From DAOTVY01 sp041082245 (lineage in GTDB: Bacteria > Chloroflexota > Chloroflexia > DTKN01): 30,140 nucleotides of DNA. Made by a program: the position numbers and the translations under genes. The notes below the pieces were generated by a model, which was not told the origin of the DNA, did no database searches, and worked only from the letters and a program-made list of their open reading frames with translations. The stretch is taken from contig JBDOIE010000031.1 in NCBI GenBank assembly GCA_041082245.1, positions 1 to 30,140 of the forward strand, in the 5' to 3' direction. This document shows positions 1 to 6,279 of this stretch, piece by piece (the stretch's first letter is position 1; the number at the start of each line of letters is the position of its first letter).

Positions 1-7
1 CCCGGCC

Positions 8-1207
8 TCATAGTGCTTTCATCCGCGCTTTTGCGGACGGCGGAGCGACAATCCCGTAGCGAGCTAGCGCCTCCTCGATCAGCCATTCGACCGCACGCCG
101 GTCCTCGACCGTGAGTACCGCCTCGTGGTGGGCAAGGCTAAGTGCCAGGGGATATCCTGTCGCCTCCGCCCGACCCGGCCGGCACTGGTCGAGCACGATC
201 GCATGCACCGTGTCGACAAGTCCCGCGCGCACCACCCACCGGGGTAGCTCCACCCGGGCGATTTCACCGGTGTTCACGTAGAAAAAGCAGATCTCGGGAT
301 CGCTCCTGCGTAGTACAGGGGGCAGTCGCCAGGCGGTGTCGCCGTGGTACACGGGCTGAAAAATGGGCGAGCGGGCTCCCACAGGGAGCATCGCGAACAG
401 CTCGCGGTCCAGTAGCGGGCGCAGCTCCAGACACTCGTCCAGCGGCTGCTCGCAGTCACCGCAGGCGAGCCTGCGCTCCGGCGGGCACACGAGCGCGAGC
501 AGGGTATGTATCACCTCCCGGTATCGGGGCATGCTCGTAAAACTCACCAGCGGGATGCCTGCGTGTTCCAGTTCGACCAGGGCAGCCACGCTTCGGGAAA
601 GGTAATCCTCCCCCAGAGCGTCGTGCCCGGGCCCGGTGCCCCGATGTGCCCAGAGGATCACCGCATCCGTCATCAGGAGAAGAGGCCGGCCCGCAGGGTC
701 AGGAGGCATCCCCTGCGCCACTTCGCACAGGATGCGGAGTTCCTCATAGGCGCGCATCGTGTCCACCACGGGGCCTTCGACGGCTACCGGCTCTCCCACC
801 CCTGGATAGACACGCTCCATCTCTTCCTCGCGGAAGAGGAGCGTTGCCCGGTGGGTCACCTCGAAGGCAGGCGGGTCGAATGCAAGGCCCACCGCGGCGG
901 CGTGCAACAGCGCGTACCGTGCGAACGCTTGAGGATCCGGAGCGATCGCGGAGCCGTCGCTCGCCCAGATGCGGTAGCTGGTCATCGGTGGGGGGGGCGG
1001 GTAATGGGTGCGCGTCTCCTCGAGCGGTCGGGCCAGCACCCGTACCGTCGATCGGAGCGCAGCGCCTTCCAGTTCCTCGCGCCCGACCTCCTGGATGCGC
1101 GCCTGGGCGCGGGAGACCAGGTCACGGTGTTCCCTCCCCCGCTCCCGTGCGTAGTATCGGCCGAGCTCCTCGGCTTGAGATGCGATTCGGGCTAGATCGA
1201 AGGCCAT
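8..1207 (-). CDS. nurA: NurA-domain nuclease
   Basis: This 399-residue protein resembles NurA, a 5'-3' nuclease that works with the HerA translocase in DNA end processing. The family's first acidic motif is visible as ASDGS (Asp84-Gly-Ser). A typical NurA C-terminal block follows at about residues 350-375, with YPLALSLAHHEAV and then a DRR helix. Four cysteines at about 245-262 (a C-x7-8-CGDC-x6-C arrangement) may be a small metal site, which is not a general feature of the family. The ATG is preceded by AAGGAG at a good distance. It is the last gene of the long minus-strand run and lies 151 bp downstream of the tandem ParB-like gene, with a repeat element between them. No HerA gene is in the window. 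The family call is fairly secure. Nuclease activity is inferred. Confidence 0.8.
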   Translation of the reverse strand: MAFDLARIASQAEELGRYYARERGREHRDLVSRAQARIQEVGREELEGAALRSTVRVLARPLEETRTHYPPPPPMTSYRIWASDGSAIAPDPQAFARYALLHAAAVGLAFDPPAFEVTHRATLLFREEEMERVYPGVGEPVAVEGPVVDTMRAYEELRILCEVAQGMPPDPAGRPLLLMTDAVILWAHRGTGPGHDALGEDYLSRSVAALVELEHAGIPLVSFTSMPRYREVIHTLLALVCPPERRLACGDCEQPLDECLELRPLLDRELFAMLPVGARSPIFQPVYHGDTAWRLPPVLRRSDPEICFFYVNTGEIARVELPRWVVRAGLVDTVHAIVLDQCRPGRAEATGYPLALSLAHHEAVLTVEDRRAVEWLIEEALARYGIVAPPSAKARMKAL

Positions 1208-1224
1208 CGCCCTTCTCCTTAAAG

Positions 1225-1310
1225 CCTATCCGAAATCCCTCGCCGGGTCGGTGAAGGCATTGCCCTGGAGCCTGCCCGAAATCCCTCGCCAGGGAGGCGA
1301 AGGCACTGCC
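1225..1310. repeat. 40-nt imperfect direct repeat (two copies)
   Basis: Two 40-nt copies lie at 1225-1264 and 1271-1310, separated by 6 nt and identical at 33 of 40 positions. Both contain the core CCGAAATCCCTCGCC. They sit between the ParB-like stop and the nurA ribosome binding site. The pair looks like a small dispersed REP-like element, but no further copy was seen in this window. Confidence 0.75.
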
Positions 1311-1316
1311 TTCGCC
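1296..1316. repeat. Perfect 9-bp inverted repeat with 3-nt loop
   Basis: GGCGAAGGC (1296-1304) and GCCTTCGCC (1308-1316) are exact reverse complements around ACT. The inverted repeat overlaps the end of the second direct-repeat copy. No U-tract follows on either strand, so a simple intrinsic terminator is unlikely. An mRNA processing or stabilising hairpin upstream of nurA, or part of a REP-like element, fits better. Confidence 0.7.
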
Positions 1317-1358
1317 TACCCGGATGCGTGCGTCCCCTACGAGTTTTCGTATAGGCCC

Positions 1359-1919
1359 TTACCCGGCGTCCGTAGGGGCTCGCGGTGTCTTCCCGGCCGC
1401 GCGTACGATCGCCGGGACGTGCTCCAACCGCATGGCACAGGCGATCCGGTACCAGTACAGCCCGTCGAGCAGCGTATACCCCGCAGGTTCTTCCCCTTGT
1501 GCCGGCCGCACCACAAGCGGCACGGGCAAGGTCCCCGCGCGCCGTGCCTGTTCGCTCCGCTCGGCAAGTTTCTTCGGATTCAGCCGCGCTTTTTCCTGCC
1601 ACGGCCGGAGATGGATCTCGCTCAGCGGGAGCTCCGTGGTCTCGGGTTCGACCACCGCCAGCACGGTCCGCAGACCGGCGTCCGTAGCGATCGCCAGCCG
1701 GGAAAAGCCGGAAACCAGGACAAACTGGTCCCCCTTGGCCCGGACGCGGAGCGGCTGGCCGGGCCAACGGCCCGTCTCGCGTACGCGCGCAACCCGTTCG
1801 GCAAAGTTCGGCACGATCTCCGTCCGCCGGGGCCAATCCGCCCGATGGAGCGGAGATTCCAGCACGATCTGCTCGATCGGGATCTCGATCGCTCCCGTTG
1901 CCCTGCTTTGCCGGACCAC
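1359..1919 (-). CDS. Tandem ParB/Srx-like domain protein
   Basis: The 186-residue product appears to contain two successive ParB N-terminal-like units. Unit 1 (about residues 11-92) runs from IPIEQI through FVLVSGFSRLAIA to a hydrophobic strand. Unit 2 (about 97-173) runs from LPLSEI through YTLLDGLYWYRIA to VPAIV. These match the ParB pattern of a first strand, a helix, a 'Pl.Vr' strand and a G-x-x-R/Y-x-x-A box. No helix-turn-helix DNA-binding or dimerisation domain follows, so this is not a chromosomal partition ParB. The start is GTG at 1917-1919, 21 nt after the fabG stop. ParB-fold proteins can be CTPases, nucleases or scaffolds, and the activity here is unknown. Its position before nurA suggests a role in DNA processing, which is inference. 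Confidence 0.65.
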   Translation of the reverse strand: MVRQSRATGAIEIPIEQIVLESPLHRADWPRRTEIVPNFAERVARVRETGRWPGQPLRVRAKGDQFVLVSGFSRLAIATDAGLRTVLAVVEPETTELPLSEIHLRPWQEKARLNPKKLAERSEQARRAGTLPVPLVVRPAQGEEPAGYTLLDGLYWYRIACAMRLEHVPAIVRAAGKTPRAPTDAG

Positions 1920-1940
1920 GGACCGATCCTCCTCACCGGT

Positions 1941-2690
1941 TCATACCAGCACCATTCCCCCGTCTACCCCAAGCACCTGGCCGGTGATAAAACCGGCCTC
2001 CTCGGAGCACAGAAAGGCAACTGCCGCGGCCACATCCTCCGGCTGGCCGAACCGGCCCACGGGCGTGCGCGCGAGCGCTTCCTGCTGCACCTTTTCCGGG
2101 AGTCCGCTCGTCATGTCCGTCACGATGAAGCCGGGGGCGACCGCGTTGACGGTGATCCCGCGGGAACCGAGCTCCTTGGCCAGGCTGCGCGTGAGGCCGA
2201 TCAGGCCGGCTTTTGCGGCGGCATAGTTCGCCTGCCCGGGGTTTCCCGCGATCCCCACGACGGAGCTGATATTTACGATCCTCCCCCAGCGCGCTTTCAA
2301 CATGGGGCGGAGCGCCGCCCTGGAGCAAAGGTATGCCCCTTTCAGGTTCGTCGTAAGCACGGCATCCCAGTCGTTTTCCGAGAGGCGCAGGAGGAGCATG
2401 TCGCGCGCGATCCCGGCGTTGTTCACCAGGATGTGGAGCCCGCCGAACGTTTCCACGATGCGCTCGACCATCGCGTCCACTTCGGCGGCCTGACCTACAT
2501 CGGCGGGCACCGCGAGCGCTTTGCCGCCCCCGGTTTCGATCTCGGTCGCAACCGCCCGCGCCCTCTCTTCGTGCAGGGCGTTCACGGCAACCGCCGCACC
2601 CATCCGGGCCAGGCGCAGTGCGATCGCCCTGCCGATACCCCGGCCGGCGCCGGTCACCAGCGCTACCCGCCCGTCCAGCCGCCCGCACAT
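1941..2690 (-). CDS. fabG: 3-oxoacyl-[acyl-carrier-protein] reductase
   Basis: FabG reduces beta-ketoacyl-ACP to beta-hydroxyacyl-ACP with NADPH in the cytoplasmic type II fatty acid cycle. The 249-residue length is standard. The Rossmann glycine motif TGAGRGIG is at 13-20, NNAG is at about 90-93, and the catalytic Ser (142/143), Tyr156 and Lys160 are present (YAAAK). The C-terminus ends in the usual cofactor and substrate region with GGMVLV. The ATG is preceded by AAAGGAGG at 6-nt spacing. It lies 21 bp after the pyrophosphatase gene and in the same operon as fabH and fabD, which supports a fatty-acid role over another short-chain dehydrogenase activity. No acpP or fabF is present in the window. 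Confidence 0.95.
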   Translation of the reverse strand: MCGRLDGRVALVTGAGRGIGRAIALRLARMGAAVAVNALHEERARAVATEIETGGGKALAVPADVGQAAEVDAMVERIVETFGGLHILVNNAGIARDMLLLRLSENDWDAVLTTNLKGAYLCSRAALRPMLKARWGRIVNISSVVGIAGNPGQANYAAAKAGLIGLTRSLAKELGSRGITVNAVAPGFIVTDMTSGLPEKVQQEALARTPVGRFGQPEDVAAAVAFLCSEEAGFITGQVLGVDGGMVLV

Positions 2691-2711
2691 CGCACGCCTC
2701 CTTTGCTCTGT

Positions 2712-3203
2712 CTAGCCTGTGTCCGGTTTTCCCCCGGCCGCTGCCAGCGCCCGACAGGCGCCAAGCCATTCCCAGGCCCAGCGCGCGTCGCGCCATCCGA
2801 GCAGGGCAAAGTGCGGCGCAAACCACGCCTCGAGCCGCTGCAGTAGGTCGGGGTCGACCTCGCTGACATCCCGCAGTGGCGATATATACTCGGCCGTGTG
2901 TGGCACGGCGAGCACCTTGTGGTCGCCGTCCGCCCGCAGCAGCACGCCGATCGCCCGCACCTGGTAGCGGCATCCGGGAAATGTGGGGCCCCAACCGATC
3001 ACCATGGCGTCCACAGGCTGCCCGTCGGCAGGGTTGATCGTCCCGGGGATATAGCCGTACTCCATCGGCAACGGCTCGAAGGCCGGGCCGTGTTCTACCC
3101 AACCCTGGGATGGGTCCTCCACGCAACGCCGCGTGCTCCCCAGGGGGTTCTCGATGACCACGTCGAGCACATTCGGATACGGTTCGCTCTCGGCCTGGAG
3201 CAT
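2712..3203 (-). CDS. Divergent inorganic pyrophosphatase (family I fold)
   Basis: The 163-residue product aligns end to end with soluble family I pyrophosphatases, which hydrolyse PPi to phosphate. It has VVIENPLGS, the MEYGYIPGT segment, DGQPVD and a DGDHKVLAVPHT block. Conserved positions by E. coli numbering include Glu20 (E18), Tyr55 (Y51), Asp65 (D60), Asp70 (D65), Asp102 (D94) and Lys104 (K96). Several canonical catalytic positions differ: the general-base Asp67 is Gln62, Lys29 is Arg, Glu31 is Val, Arg43 is His, and Tyr141/Lys142 are Phe/Ala. The metal loop around Asp97 is three residues shorter. I chose ATG 3201-3203 with AAAGGGG upstream, because the longer frame would overlap fabD by 47 nt and adds no homology. 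It may be a weak or altered phosphohydrolase. Confidence 0.8.
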   Translation of the reverse strand: MLQAESEPYPNVLDVVIENPLGSTRRCVEDPSQGWVEHGPAFEPLPMEYGYIPGTINPADGQPVDAMVIGWGPTFPGCRYQVRAIGVLLRADGDHKVLAVPHTAEYISPLRDVSEVDPDLLQRLEAWFAPHFALLGWRDARWAWEWLGACRALAAAGGKPDTG

Positions 3204-3246
3204 TGCGGCCCCTTTGAGCGCTGCAGAAGCCTGCACGCGATCGCGG

Positions 3247-4218
3247 TCAGAGGCTGCCGAGCAGGGCGGCCAGCTGTTCCGCTGTTCCCACACAAGCGAC
3301 CTCGACCTCTGGCAAGGTGCGCCGGATCAGGCCAGCGAGCACCCGCCCCGGACCGATCTCGAGAAAGTGCCGCACTCCGTGCGCGGCCATCGTCTGCACC
3401 CCAGCAGTCCAGCACACCGGTGACACGATCTGCGCTACGAGTTCCCGACGGATCTCCTCCGGTTCCCGGAGCCATCGCGCGTCCGTATTGGCGACGACAG
3501 GGACGGACGCGCGCCGGAAGACGGTCCCCTCGATCGCGGGTGCGAGGCCGGCCGCGGCCGCTTCCATCAATGGCGAATGAAAGGCCGCGCTGACCCTGAG
3601 CGGGATGACCCGCTGTGCACCTCTTGCCTTGGCTTCCTGCATCGCGGCTTCCAGCGCTTCCGTGGCGCCGCTGAGCACGAGCTGTCCCGGGCAGTTGTCG
3701 TTCGCGATGACGAGCGGGCCCAGACGTCCGCAGGCGCGGCAGATCTCCTCAAGAGTCTCCTTTTCCAGCCCGAGCACCGCGGCCATCCCGCCTGCCCGGG
3801 CCTCCCCCATCAGCCGCCCGCGCTCGCGCACGAGCCGCAGCGCGTCCGGGAAAGAGAGCGCTCCCGCCGCCACGAGCGCGGTATACTCCCCCAGGCTGTG
3901 CCCGGCAACCACGAAAGGGGCCGGAAGGTCGGCCGGCCGCTCGAGAAAGCCCCCCTCGTCCAGGCGGCACCCGAGCGCGAGGAGCACGGCCACGCTGGTG
4001 GTCAGAAGCGCCGGTTGCGCGTTCTCGGTGCGGGTGAGCTCGCTTTCCGGTCCTTCGAAGCAGAGCCGGGAAAGGGGAAATCCGAGCAGCGCGTCGGCCT
4101 GCTGGTAGAGCTCGGCGGCCGGGGGGAACCGTTTCGCGAGGTCCTGTCCCATCCCCACCGCCTGTGACCCCTGCCCGGGGAAGACCCAGGCCGTAAGCAC
4201 CCGATCCGTTTGTGCCAT
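3247..4218 (-). CDS. fabD: Malonyl-CoA:ACP transacylase
   Basis: FabD moves malonate from CoA to acyl carrier protein, supplying the extender for fatty acid synthesis. The 323-residue protein has the N-terminal FPGQGSQ motif (13-19), the nucleophile elbow GHSLG with Ser108, and the FHSPLM histidine motif at about residue 216. A GQxVLSG-like segment precedes the histidine motif. I chose the ATG at 4216-4218, which has GAGGAGG 8 nt upstream and leaves the usual short N-terminus before FPGQGSQ. Longer reading frames would run into fabH. It follows fabH by 55 bp in the same direction, and the divergent pyrophosphatase follows it by 43 bp. Confidence 0.96.
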   Translation of the reverse strand: MAQTDRVLTAWVFPGQGSQAVGMGQDLAKRFPPAAELYQQADALLGFPLSRLCFEGPESELTRTENAQPALLTTSVAVLLALGCRLDEGGFLERPADLPAPFVVAGHSLGEYTALVAAGALSFPDALRLVRERGRLMGEARAGGMAAVLGLEKETLEEICRACGRLGPLVIANDNCPGQLVLSGATEALEAAMQEAKARGAQRVIPLRVSAAFHSPLMEAAAAGLAPAIEGTVFRRASVPVVANTDARWLREPEEIRRELVAQIVSPVCWTAGVQTMAAHGVRHFLEIGPGRVLAGLIRRTLPEVEVACVGTAEQLAALLGSL

Positions 4219-4273
4219 CGTGGTAGCCTCCTCGGAAACGTTCACCGGGTGCCGACCGGCAACTGCACCGGCA

Positions 4274-5266
4274 TTACGGCCCGCCCCAGGATAGAGCGGC
4301 CGCAGCCCACGTGAGGCCGGCACCGAAAGCCGCGGCCAGGACGATATCCCCGTCCTTCAGCCGCCCCTCTTCTGCCGCCTCGCACAGGGCGATCGGGATC
4401 GTCGCGGCGGACATATTGCCGTAGCGAGGCAGGTTCACGTACACCCGCTCCTCCGGGATGCCCAGCCGTTCCCCGACCGCCTGGATGATCCGCAGGTTCG
4501 CCTGGTGGGGGATGAACAGCGCGACGTCGTCGATCGTCAGGCCGGCCTTTTCGAGCACTTCCTGCGAGGCCTGACCCATCATCCGCACCGCGAAGCGGAA
4601 CACCTCATTCCCTTTCATCTGGATGTAGTGCTGGCCGCCGTTTACCGTCTCCGGACTCGGTGGCCGGGCCGAGCCTCCAGCAGGAAGGATCAAGAGGTCC
4701 GCGCCTGCCCCGTACGCACCGAGCGTGGAGGCGAGCAAGCCGCGTTCTCGACGTGTGGCGCGAAGGACGACGGCCCCGGCCCCATCGCCGAAGAGGACAC
4801 AGGTGTTGCGGTCCTGCCAGTTCGTGATCCGTGAAAGCGTTTCGCTCGCTACCACGAGCACGTTCTCGCAGCTCCCGGCCCGGATGAACTGCGTAGCCAC
4901 CACGAGTGCGTACAGGAATCCGCTGCAGGCCGCTTCCATGTCGAACGCGCCCGCGTGGATGGCCCCAAGGGCATCCTGTACCAGACAGGCCGTGGCGGGA
5001 AAAAGATAGTCGGGCGTCGCCGTGGCAACGATGATGAGGTCAAGCGCAAAGGGCGCCAGCTCCGCGCGCTCGAGCGCCTGGCGGGCGGCCTGCACCGCCA
5101 TGGTCGCGGACGATTCTCCGTCGGCAGCGATCCGCCGCTCGAGGATCCCTGTGCGGGTGCGGATCCACTCGTCGGAGGTGTCGACCATCCGCTCGAGGTC
5201 AGCATTCGTCAGCACCCGCTGGGGCAGGTACTTGCCCCAGCCGGCGATGGCCGCATATCGCGCCAA
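4274..5266 (-). CDS. fabH: 3-oxoacyl-ACP synthase III
   Basis: FabH starts fatty acid chains by condensing an acyl-CoA primer with malonyl-ACP. The 330-residue product carries the complete Cys-His-Asn triad: Cys114 in EAACSGF, His254 in IPHQANLRI and Asn284 in YGNMSAA. The DGAGAVVL motif is at about 161-168. The start is TTG at 5264-5266, preceded by GAGGG at about 7 nt. There is no ATG before residue 27 that would keep the conserved first strand, so the TTG is convincing. It is the third gene of the yceD-rpmF-fabH block. A 110-bp gap to rpmF holds a large stem-loop. Branched-chain versus acetyl primer choice cannot be read here. Confidence 0.96.
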   Translation of the reverse strand: MARYAAIAGWGKYLPQRVLTNADLERMVDTSDEWIRTRTGILERRIAADGESSATMAVQAARQALERAELAPFALDLIIVATATPDYLFPATACLVQDALGAIHAGAFDMEAACSGFLYALVVATQFIRAGSCENVLVVASETLSRITNWQDRNTCVLFGDGAGAVVLRATRRERGLLASTLGAYGAGADLLILPAGGSARPPSPETVNGGQHYIQMKGNEVFRFAVRMMGQASQEVLEKAGLTIDDVALFIPHQANLRIIQAVGERLGIPEERVYVNLPRYGNMSAATIPIALCEAAEEGRLKDGDIVLAAAFGAGLTWAAAALSWGGP

Positions 5267-5289
5267 CGGTTTCCCTCAGGGAAAGAACG

Positions 5290-5346
5290 AGAAGACAGGG
5301 GACCGGTCATTTCCTCCGGGCGATCCCCGGCGATCCCCCGTCTTCT
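5290..5346 (-). other. 13-bp stem-loop between rpmF and fabH with tandem 10-mer in its loop
   Basis: Arms at 5334-5346 and 5290-5302 pair over 13 bp. The single imperfect position is a G-U wobble on the minus-strand RNA but an A-C mismatch on the plus strand, so the structure fits the fab operon transcript. The 31-nt loop contains two abutting copies of GGGGATCGCC (5319-5338 in plus coordinates, read on the minus strand). The 3' arm is followed by the T-rich CTCGTTCTTT, not a clean U-run. It could be a partial terminator or an RNA-processing site that lets rpmF and fabH be expressed at different levels. Confidence 0.65.
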
Positions 5347-5376
5347 TTGCTACCACCAGGCGCCTTTGCCGGACCG

Positions 5377-5583
5377 CTACTTTTCCTTCTCTTTCCGCTT
5401 CTCCTCGCGGGTCTTGATGACCTTCCTGCCGTTGTAGGTGCCGCAGGAAGGGCAAACCCGATGGGGGAGTGCGGGTTCTTTGCACTCCGGGCAGATCACC
5501 TGCTGGCGCACGGTCAACGCCTGATGGCTCCGGCGGTTGCCGCGTCGATGGTGGGAAACCTTGCGTTTCGGCAATGCACCCAT
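5377..5583 (-). CDS. rpmF: 50S ribosomal protein bL32
   Basis: This 68-residue, very basic protein has the bL32 layout: MGALPKRKVS at the N-terminus, a basic stretch with HHRRGNRRSH, then a zinc ribbon with CxxC at 31/34 and 44/47 and a lysine-rich tail. bL32 sits near the peptidyl-transferase exit side of the large ribosomal subunit. This is the four-cysteine, zinc-binding form. ATG at 5581-5583 has GAGG upstream. It lies 10 bp after yceD and before fabH, the common bacterial arrangement that links ribosome and lipid synthesis. Confidence 0.97.
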   Translation of the reverse strand: MGALPKRKVSHHRRGNRRSHQALTVRQQVICPECKEPALPHRVCPSCGTYNGRKVIKTREEKRKEKEK

Positions 5584-5593
5584 GTCAAAAACC

Positions 5594-6127
5594 TCACTCC
5601 TCGGTCGATTCCAGATTCAGCAACCTGCCCAGTACGGCGAGGCGGTCGTCGACCTCCTCCGAGTGTCCCGGGCAGGGGCCTTCGTTCAGGTTCTGGCCGC
5701 AGATCGGGCAGAGCCCCAGACAATCCTCCCGGCACAGCGGACGCATCGGCAGGTTCAGGATCACTTGCTCGCGGATCGCGTCCGTCAGGTCGAGGATGTG
5801 TCGGCTGTCGATCACGAATATGGTGTCGTCCTCGGGGAGCGGCAACGGCTCTCCGGTCGCAACGGCCACGCTCGGTTGGAACTCGAGTTCCAGTTCCATG
5901 TGTAGCGGTTGCACGTACGGCTCCAGACACCGGCTGCATTCGAGGGTCACTTCCGCATCCAGCGTGCCCTGGAGGAAAATATCTTCCCGCAAGCGGGTGA
6001 GCAGGATGTGCCCGTGTAGCCCGCGCACTTCCAGTTCGTCCGCCTGGAAGAGCTCTTCCTCGATCTCGTAGGAACGGGTCGTCCCTACCGGTGCCAGCAG
6101 GAGCTGCGCCACATTGAACTTCAGCAT
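5594..6127 (-). CDS. yceD: YceD/DUF177 family protein
   Basis: This 177-residue protein belongs to the DUF177 family almost always found just before rpmF. The family is implicated in ribosomal RNA processing or accumulation, and the plant relative acts in plastid 23S rRNA processing. The characteristic LECSRCLEPY motif is visible at about residues 65-74, along with an acidic middle. A second cysteine group near the C-terminus (C-x3-C-x3-CxxC-x8-C) suggests a metal-binding tail. I chose ATG 6125-6127 because GGAGG lies 5 nt upstream. An in-frame start 24 nt earlier lacks this support. It is the first gene of the run and is served by the promoter at 6188-6216. Confidence 0.9.
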   Translation of the reverse strand: MLKFNVAQLLLAPVGTTRSYEIEEELFQADELEVRGLHGHILLTRLREDIFLQGTLDAEVTLECSRCLEPYVQPLHMELELEFQPSVAVATGEPLPLPEDDTIFVIDSRHILDLTDAIREQVILNLPMRPLCREDCLGLCPICGQNLNEGPCPGHSEEVDDRLAVLGRLLNLESTEE

Positions 6128-6187
6128 CGTGTCCTCCACCGGGGGATACACCCAATCCGCCTGGTGTTTCCCCGACCAGCGCAGCGC

Positions 6188-6216
6188 ATTCTACTACAAA
6201 AGGAGCGGCCGTGCAA
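6188..6216 (-). promoter_or_regulatory. Promoter for yceD-rpmF-fab operon
   Basis: On the minus strand, TTGCAC (6211-6216) and TAGAAT (6188-6193) are separated by exactly 17 bp. The -10 box matches the consensus at five of six bases. It lies 60 nt upstream of the yceD start, and its -35 box is only 2 nt from that of the divergent tig promoter. Confidence 0.75.
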
Positions 6217-6218
6217 GT

Positions 6219-6247
6219 TTGCAGGCCTGCCGGCTTTCTGCTATAAT
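6219..6247 (+). promoter_or_regulatory. Promoter for tig-clpP-clpX run
   Basis: TTGCAG (6219-6224), a 17-bp spacer and a perfect TATAAT (6242-6247) preceded by TGC make an extended -10 promoter. Its -10 box ends 32 nt before the tig ATG. It is back to back with the yceD promoter, so RNA polymerase binding at one should interfere with the other. Confidence 0.85.
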
Positions 6248-6279
6248 TTCGATGATAACGAAAAGGAGCGAACAAGCCG

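Noticed and set aside
1251..2846. 531-residue plus-strand open frame
   Set aside because: It is a mirror frame of the ParB-like, fabG and pyrophosphatase genes, with a composition rich in Arg, Pro and Gly and no motifs.
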